Shown here piece after piece: positions 4,827-7,177 of a DNA stretch of 7,177 nt. The position numbers and the translations under genes are program-made. Under the pieces are notes generated by a model. The model was not told where the DNA came from. It saw only the letters and a list, made by a program, of their open reading frames with translations, and made no database searches. The number at the start of each line of letters is the position of its first letter. Positions within the stretch are counted from its first letter, which is position 1. Source of the stretch: CAIVAT01 sp964387205 (GTDB lineage Bacteria; Bacteroidota; Bacteroidia; Bacteroidales; FEN-979); NCBI GenBank assembly GCA_964387205.1, contig CAYLVY010000160.1, positions 1 through 7,177 on the forward strand, in the 5' to 3' direction.

Positions 4827-7177
4827 TCAACGCTTTGCTTTCAAAACAAGCATTTGGGAAAGATATTTTCCTGTAAGGCTTTCCGGATGCCGCGAAATTT
4901 CCTCCGGGGTCCCTTCAGCCACGATCAATCCTCCCCGTTTCCCGCCTTCCGGTCCCATATCTATAATGTGATCGGCCATTTTGATCACCTCCATGTTGTG
5001 TTCGATCACCAGCACCGTATTGCCCTTGACAACCAGTTTGTTGAGCACGCACATCAGTACTTTCACATCTTCGAAATGAAGCCCGGTAGTGGGTTCATCT
5101 AAAATGTACAGGGTGTTGCCAGTATCGTTCTTGCTTAATTCAGCAGCAAGTTTCACCCGCTGGGCCTCACCTCCCGAAAGGGTGGTGGATTGCTGTCCCA
5201 GGGTAATGTATCCCAGTCCCACCTCCCGAAGGGTGCTTATTTTATTTAGGATATAATGGATATTGGCAAAAAAATCCACGGCAGTATCGATGGTCATATT
5301 CAACACATCATTGATTGATTTGCCTTTGTATCTGATTTCCAGTGTTTCACGGTTGTATCTCCGGCCCTGGCACGCTTCACAGGGCACATATACATCGGGC
5401 AGAAAATTCATTTCGATCACCCTGAGCCCTGCTCCTTTGCAGGTTTCACAGCGGCCACCTTTGACATTGAAAGAAAATCGTCCTGGCTGGTAGCCCCTGA
5501 TGCGTGATTCGGGCAATTCGGCATATAACTTCCGGATATCGTCGAAAACCTTGGTGTAGGTAGCCGGGTTAGATCTCGGGGTACGACCGATGGGGGATTG
5601 GTCGATCTCGATCACTTTGTCGATGTTTTTCAACCCTTCGATAGATTCATAAGGTAGTGGCTTTTTTTCCGCCCTGTAAAAATGCCGGTTGAGGATCGGA
5701 TAGAGGGTTTCATTGATCAGTGAAGATTTACCGCTGCCCGACAGTCCTGTGATACAGACCAGTTTTCCTAATGGCAGAAAGAGGTCAACAGATTTCAGGT
5801 TATTCCCCGAAGCGCCCCGGAGGTAGAGAAAATTGCCGTTGCCCGGCCGCCGGTTTGCCGGAACGGGAATCGATTTCCGGCCGCTGAGATAGAGTCCGGT
5901 CAGGTGATCACTCTGCATGATCTGCTGAGGGGTGCCCTGTGCTACTATTCTGCCGCCATGGGCTCCGGCTCCGGGGCCGATATCCACCACCCAATCGGCG
6001 GCCAGGATTGTCTCCTGGTCATGTTCTACCACGATGACCGAATTGCCGGTGTCGCGCAATGTCTGCAGGGCGCTGATCAGCCTCATATTGTCGTGCTGAT
6101 GAAGGCCGATGCTGGGTTCATCCAGGATATACAGTACACTTACCAGTTGGGAACCGATCTGCGTGGCGAGGCGGATCCGCTGGCTTTCCCCGCCTGACAG
6201 GCTCCTCGCCGGCCGGTCCAGGGTCAGGTACCCCAACCCTACATCCAGCAGGAATTTGATCCGTGATGTGATCTCCCTGATGATTTCGAACGCTATGGTG
6301 CGCCTTCTTTCGTCAAGCCGCTGAGGTAACGTGTCGAACCAGTCGAGCAGTGAAATGAGGTCGGTAGCGGAGAGTTCAGCTATATTTTTTTTCTCAATCC
6401 TGAAAAAAAGAGACTCCTGCTTCAGCCGGGCCCCTTTGCATGTCGGGCATGCCATTTTGTTCATGAAGGAGTTGACCCATTTCATGATGCCCGCCGGAGC
6501 CGACTCGCTTTGCTGGGAGGTAATGAAACTGATGATGCCTTCGAAATTAAGCGCATAACTGGACGAGACCCCGAGATATTCGTTTTTGACCCTGAAGACT
6601 TCATCGGAGCCGTTCAGGATTACATGAATGGCGTTTTCCGGTATCTCTTCGATAGGGGTGTTCAGGTCAAAGCCATACTTTTCGCCTATGGCTTCTATCT
6701 GGCGGAAGATCCATGAGTTCTTGTATTCTCCAAGGGGTACTATGCCTCCCTTCCGTATGCTTTTTGTCCGGTCGGGGATGACCTTACTGAGGTCGATCTC
6801 CGAAACCGACCCGAGCCCGTTGCACTCCGGACAGGCACCATACGGGGAGTTGAACGAGAATGTGTTGGGCTCCGGTTCAGCGTATGAGATACCGGAGGAT
6901 GGACACATCAGCAGCCGGCTGAAATGGCGGGTCTCTTCCGTAGTTTCCTCGAAAACCATCAGAACATCCTTGCCATGCCGCATAGCCAGATTGACCGAAC
7001 CGGCAATGCGGCTCCGCGCATCAGCATTAATCAGGATCCGGTCAATCACGATCTCAATATCGTGGATTTTATACCGGTCCAACTGAAGCCCGTGATGGAT
7101 TTCCTTTACAAGTCCGTCTATCCGTACTTTTAGAAATCCCTGCTTGCGGATCTGTTCGAACAATTCCCGATAGTGCC
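4827..7177 (-). CDS. uvrA: Excinuclease ABC subunit A, 5' end missing (partial at the right edge)
   Basis: UvrA is the damage-recognition ATPase of nucleotide excision repair; it dimerises, loads UvrB on damaged DNA and leaves. The frame stays open to the right edge (H-Y-R-E precedes L-F-E-Q), so the TTG at 7163 is an internal leucine, not a start. By comparison with E. coli UvrA, about 165 residues are missing, including the first Walker A. Counting from that leucine: the first ATPase retains its signature L-S-G-G-E-S-Q-R (322-329), Walker B L-Y-I-L-D-E-P (344-350) and H381. The second has Walker A G-L-S-G-S-G-K-S (473-480), L-S-G-G-E-A-Q-R (662-669), Walker B (685-691) and H722. The C-terminal zinc module is complete (C572, C575, C595, C598), and a C-P-T-C pair lies at 239-242. 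The first zinc module is changed: C87-P-S-S90 replaces C-x-x-C, although C111 and C114 remain. Confidence 0.98.
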   Translation of the reverse strand, partial: HYRELFEQIRKQGFLKVRIDGLVKEIHHGLQLDRYKIHDIEIVIDRILINADARSRIAGSVNLAMRHGKDVLMVFEETTEETRHFSRLLMCPSSGISYAEPEPNTFSFNSPYGACPECNGLGSVSEIDLSKVIPDRTKSIRKGGIVPLGEYKNSWIFRQIEAIGEKYGFDLNTPIEEIPENAIHVILNGSDEVFRVKNEYLGVSSSYALNFEGIISFITSQQSESAPAGIMKWVNSFMNKMACPTCKGARLKQESLFFRIEKKNIAELSATDLISLLDWFDTLPQRLDERRRTIAFEIIREITSRIKFLLDVGLGYLTLDRPARSLSGGESQRIRLATQIGSQLVSVLYILDEPSIGLHQHDNMRLISALQTLRDTGNSVIVVEHDQETILAADWVVDIGPGAGAHGGRIVAQGTPQQIMQSDHLTGLYLSGRKSIPVPANRRPGNGNFLYLRGASGNNLKSVDLFLPLGKLVCITGLSGSGKSSLINETLYPILNRHFYRAEKKPLPYESIEGLKNIDKVIEIDQSPIGRTPRSNPATYTKVFDDIRKLYAELPESRIRGYQPGRFSFNVKGGRCETCKGAGLRVIEMNFLPDVYVPCEACQGRRYNRETLEIRYKGKSINDVLNMTIDTAVDFFANIHYILNKISTLREVGLGYITLGQQSTTLSGGEAQRVKLAAELSKNDTGNTLYILDEPTTGLHFEDVKVLMCVLNKLVVKGNTVLVIEHNMEVIKMADHIIDMGPEGGKRGGLIVAEGTPEEISRHPESLTGKYLSQMLVLKAKR

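Noticed and set aside
4816..4829. Short inverted repeat GAAAT-TTAG-ATTTC at the end of uvrA, considered as a terminator
   Set aside because: The stem is only five AT-rich base pairs with no following U-run, too weak for an intrinsic terminator.
6628..7086. A 152-codon plus-strand open frame opposite uvrA, plus several shorter ones
   Set aside because: It is antisense to conserved uvrA sequence, resembles no protein family I know, and has no separate start signal.
7161..7163. TTG as the start codon of uvrA
   Set aside because: The frame continues open to the window edge with family-like residues (H-Y-R-E) before it, and the N-terminal Walker A would otherwise be missing. It is an internal leucine.

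Overview
The window is a compact block of chromosomal housekeeping genes, most likely from a Bacteroidota bacterium and probably near the Bacteroidales. The reasons are the gene order rsfS–ftsH–LUD–cdsA–psd, the style of the FtsH and UvrA sequences, the lack of a convincing Shine-Dalgarno sequence before any start, and one promoter-like element matching the phylum's -7 consensus TAnnTTTG. The assignment comes from recognition, not from a search. No mobile element, CRISPR array, RNA gene or accessory system is visible.

All seven genes lie on the minus strand, so transcription runs from right to left. From the right edge they are: uvrA (5' end missing, 4827-7177), a LOG/TIGR00730-family nucleotide phosphoribohydrolase (4098-4808), rsfS (3674-4051), ftsH (1618-3642), a LUD-domain (LutC-like) protein (957-1604), cdsA (90-938), and the first 27 codons of a phosphatidylserine decarboxylase gene (1-83). 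No stretch longer than about 50 bases lacks a gene.

Two blocks are suggested. uvrA and the LOG gene are separated by 18 bases and may be co-transcribed. A 46-base gap with a promoter-like sequence (4072-4104) then precedes rsfS. From rsfS onward the gaps are 31, 13, 18 and 6 bases, which fits one operon. That operon would link ribosome silencing (RsfS), membrane protein quality control (FtsH), a LUD protein of unknown role, and two steps of phosphatidylethanolamine synthesis: CDP-diacylglycerol formation by CdsA and decarboxylation by Psd. The phosphatidylserine synthase acting between those two steps may lie just past the left edge.

I found no previously undescribed system. The points most worth a second look are the LUD protein between ftsH and cdsA, the lost cysteine in the first UvrA zinc module, the large periplasmic region of FtsH, the promoter/palindrome before rsfS, and a slippery A9 tract in rsfS.
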